Source: Sulfurimonas sp. (lineage in GTDB: Bacteria; Campylobacterota; Campylobacteria; Campylobacterales; Sulfurimonadaceae). From it: a stretch of DNA of 40,305 bases. A program made the translations under genes and the position numbers. The stretch lies in NCBI GenBank assembly GCA_027064045.1, contig JAMOQK010000044.1, forward strand, positions 1-40,305. Reading direction: 5' to 3'. Positions within the stretch are counted from its first letter, which is position 1. Each line of letters begins with the position of its first letter. The notes beneath the pieces were generated by a model, which was given only the letters and a program-made list of their open reading frames with translations, had not been told where the DNA came from and did no database searches. Below are positions 38,140 through 40,305 of the stretch, one piece after another.

Positions 38140-39366
38140 ATGGCAGTAAAAGTTGAAGAAGCATTAGATATTATATACAAGTTAACAAAAACAACAACAC
38201 CTATCTTGTTACCAATCGAAAAAGTTTTGGGGTATGTATTGGCTGAAGATATTGTAGCCACCTACAATCTACCACCATACGATAATTCAGCAATGGATGG
38301 GTATGCTGTAAAACTAGAAGATAGTGGTAAATGCGTAAAAGTAAAACATACTATATTTGCTGGTGATAATTCCCATGAAGTTTTGGCATGTGGATATGGT
38401 ATAAAAATTATGACAGGTGCTAGAATTCCAGAGGGTTGTGAGTGTATAGTTCCAGTAGAAGACACTCAAGAGTGTGAAGATGGAGTTGTATTACCACAAA
38501 AACTCAAGTTAAAAAATCATATAAGAGATTGTGGTGAAGATATAAAAAGTGGTGAGCAACTTTTAACAAAAGGTCAAAGACTACATGCTCATCACATCAC
38601 AATCTTAGCTTCTCAAGGCATTTCACATATAAAAGTGCATAAAAAACCACGAGTTGCACTATTTGGCTCAGGAAGTGAGCTTAAAATGCATTTTGAAAAT
38701 GTAACAGAATATCAACTATACAACACGAACACACCAACATTTATGGCAAGATGTGAAGAGCTTGGTTGTGAAGTTGAGTTTATAGGTACGGCACAAGATA
38801 GTTTAGAATCACTAAAAGAACATATACAAAATGCTTTAGGAGCAGATTTAATTGTAACAAGTGGTGGTGTTAGTGTTGGGGATGCTGACTATACAAAAGA
38901 AGCTTTTAAATCTTTTGGAGATGAAATATTTTTTGATAAAATCGAAATAAAGCCTGGTAAACCGACAACTTTTGGTCGCATAGGCGATACTCTGGTTTTA
39001 AACCTACCAGGAAATCCACTAGCTGCAGCACTTAACTTTGAGCTTTTTGGCAGAAGTATTATACTTGGTCTTAGTGGAGAGGATACAAAATATATAAATA
39101 GTATCAGTGCTAAGATGAAAGAGGATTATAAACTAAAAGCTGGTAGAAGAACACTTGTTCCAGGTTGGTTTGATGGAAAGTATTTCATGGCATGTGAGAA
39201 ATTTGCACCAGGCATGGTAAACCCTTTGTCAATCTCAAACTCCTTTATAATGGTAGATGAAAGTGTAGGATTCTTGGCATGTGGAAATGAAGTAAAAGTT
39301 ATACCAACCAGATTTGATTTTAATTCTCATAAGCAAGTAAACTTAATAACTAAAGATATTTGTTGA
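38140..39366 (+). CDS. moeA: Molybdopterin molybdenumtransferase MoeA (ORF extends to 38128; start MAVKVEEALDII preferred)
   Basis: PPYDNSAMDGYAV, IKIMTGARIPEGCECIVPVEDT, VTSGGVSVGDADYTKEAF, LVLNLPGNPLAAALNFELF. Confidence 0.93.
   Translation: MAVKVEEALDIIYKLTKTTTPILLPIEKVLGYVLAEDIVATYNLPPYDNSAMDGYAVKLEDSGKCVKVKHTIFAGDNSHEVLACGYGIKIMTGARIPEGCECIVPVEDTQECEDGVVLPQKLKLKNHIRDCGEDIKSGEQLLTKGQRLHAHHITILASQGISHIKVHKKPRVALFGSGSELKMHFENVTEYQLYNTNTPTFMARCEELGCEVEFIGTAQDSLESLKEHIQNALGADLIVTSGGVSVGDADYTKEAFKSFGDEIFFDKIEIKPGKPTTFGRIGDTLVLNLPGNPLAAALNFELFGRSIILGLSGEDTKYINSISAKMKEDYKLKAGRRTLVPGWFDGKYFMACEKFAPGMVNPLSISNSFIMVDESVGFLACGNEVKVIPTRFDFNSHKQVNLITKDIC
38384..38394 (+). repeat. TGGCATGTGGA motif copy in moeA
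   Basis: Exact 11-mer; encodes LACG. Confidence 0.8.
39275..39285 (+). repeat. TGGCATGTGGA motif copy in moeA
   Basis: Exact 11-mer; encodes LACG. Confidence 0.8.
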
Positions 39367-39408
39367 TTTTAATCATACTTTAAGCTTATTCGATAGATAA
39401 TGTAGCAC

Positions 39409-39453
39409 TAATAACTGTAAATTTGGTTAGATAGAGTTATCTAACAGTTATTA
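39409..39453 (+). promoter_or_regulatory. Nested inverted repeat between moeA and a secreted-protein gene
   Basis: GTTAGATA-GAGT-TATCTAAC (39426-39445) inside TAATAACTGT (39409-39418) / ACAGTTATTA (39444-39453). Confidence 0.5.
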
Positions 39454-39479
39454 CAAAATACAATGTTAAGGAGTATGTC

Positions 39480-40305
39480 ATGAATTTTTCTAAAATAATT
39501 TTAATGACTGTCTGGGCATTATGGTTAACTACCTTTGCTCTTGGAGATGATGTAATACCAGATGAGTGTGGATACTTTACAAGTGCTGTATCCACAAGAA
39601 CTGAGTGTACTTCAACTAGTGGTGGTTCTATAGAATTCACAGGTGAAGCAAATATCTATGATAATCCCTCTACAACACTTTATACATGTGAAGTGATAAC
39701 ACCTCAATGGGTATTAGATAACACACAGACATGTGAAAGTGGAGATTGTGAGCAAGAACCTGGAAATACAAAATCATTATCCATAGATTATACTAATACC
39801 CCATCTTCAGCTTCAACATCTGCAACTCCAAGTTCAAGTTCCACAGATGAAACGATAGATGGCGATAAAACACTTAATGATTATGAATATAATGATATTA
39901 ATTTTAATAATGCTGGAAAGGGAAAAACTTTAACTTTTGAACAATCTAATAGTATGCGGAGTTCAGCAAAAACACTTAAAGTAAATACTATTACAAGTGC
40001 TTGGCAGATTTTATTTAAAAATAATGTTGATATAAAGATAGGAAGCATCACTGGTGCTACATATGGTTCACCAATAAATATTAAAACTAATAGTGGTACT
40101 AATATTAATAAAATTTCTGTTGACTCTATGAGATATAAAGAAAATACTACTATTAATTTAGAAGCAAAAGACAGCATAGATATAAAAACATTTGAAGTAG
40201 GACGAAGTGATTCCAATGTCACTTTAAAAGCTAAAGAGGTTACTTTAGATACTTTAACTGTTAGCAATAGTGGCAGTGGAGAAGCTGAAATTACAATTAT
40301 TGCAG
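39480..40305 (+). CDS. Large secreted/surface protein, 5' partial (>=275 aa; runs off window)
   Basis: SD AAGGAG then ATG at 39480; MNFSKIILMTVWALWLTTFALGDDVIPDECGYFTSAVSTRTECTSTSG...; signal peptide, Cys-rich start, Ser/Thr linker TPSSASTSATPSSSSTDE, repetitive Asn/Thr/Ile beta-helix-like sequence. Open to end of window, so absent from the ORF track. Confidence 0.8.
   Translation, partial: MNFSKIILMTVWALWLTTFALGDDVIPDECGYFTSAVSTRTECTSTSGGSIEFTGEANIYDNPSTTLYTCEVITPQWVLDNTQTCESGDCEQEPGNTKSLSIDYTNTPSSASTSATPSSSSTDETIDGDKTLNDYEYNDINFNNAGKGKTLTFEQSNSMRSSAKTLKVNTITSAWQILFKNNVDIKIGSITGATYGSPINIKTNSGTNINKISVDSMRYKENTTINLEAKDSIDIKTFEVGRSDSNVTLKAKEVTLDTLTVSNSGSGEAEITIIA

Noticed and set aside
39437-40267. 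Minus-strand ORFs of 67 aa (39437-39640) and 128 aa (39881-40267)
   Set aside because: Antisense to the plus-strand secreted-protein gene, which has an SD, signal peptide and a continuous open frame to the window end.

Overview
AT-rich window that reads as a Campylobacterota chromosome (Sulfurimonas-like, judged from gene content and order). From left to right it holds: the 3' end of a comF-like gene; an AsmA-like protein; grpE-dnaK; a long minus-strand nuo (complex I) operon (nuoA-B-C-D-E'-F'-G-G-H-I-J-K-L-M-N) followed by a pflA-like TPR gene; an AAA+ ATPase; a degraded fadL-type gene; nfo; small lipoprotein and Cys-rich genes; a stand-alone DUF234/PD-(D/E)XK-like gene; a J-domain protein; aguB; a porin; lon-bamD/fliW; rsmE; moeA; and the 5' end of a large secreted protein running off the window. 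The most interesting signal is not a gene. The motif TGGCATGTGGA (core GGCATGTGG) occurs as 7 exact 11-mers at 6 loci (9 exact 9-mer cores). It lies in different reading frames, in noncoding DNA, and once as a perfect 22-bp head-to-head palindrome between the convergent genes dnaK and pflA. This is how DNA uptake sequences (Neisseriaceae DUS, Pasteurellaceae USS) behave, and I know of no such system described for Campylobacterota. Second is the complex I input module: NuoF's FMN/NADH domain is absent, its Fe-S domain is fused to a GltD-like FAD/NAD(P) module, NuoE is replaced by a 74-aa protein, and NuoG is duplicated. No tRNA, rRNA, CRISPR array or transposase was recognised.
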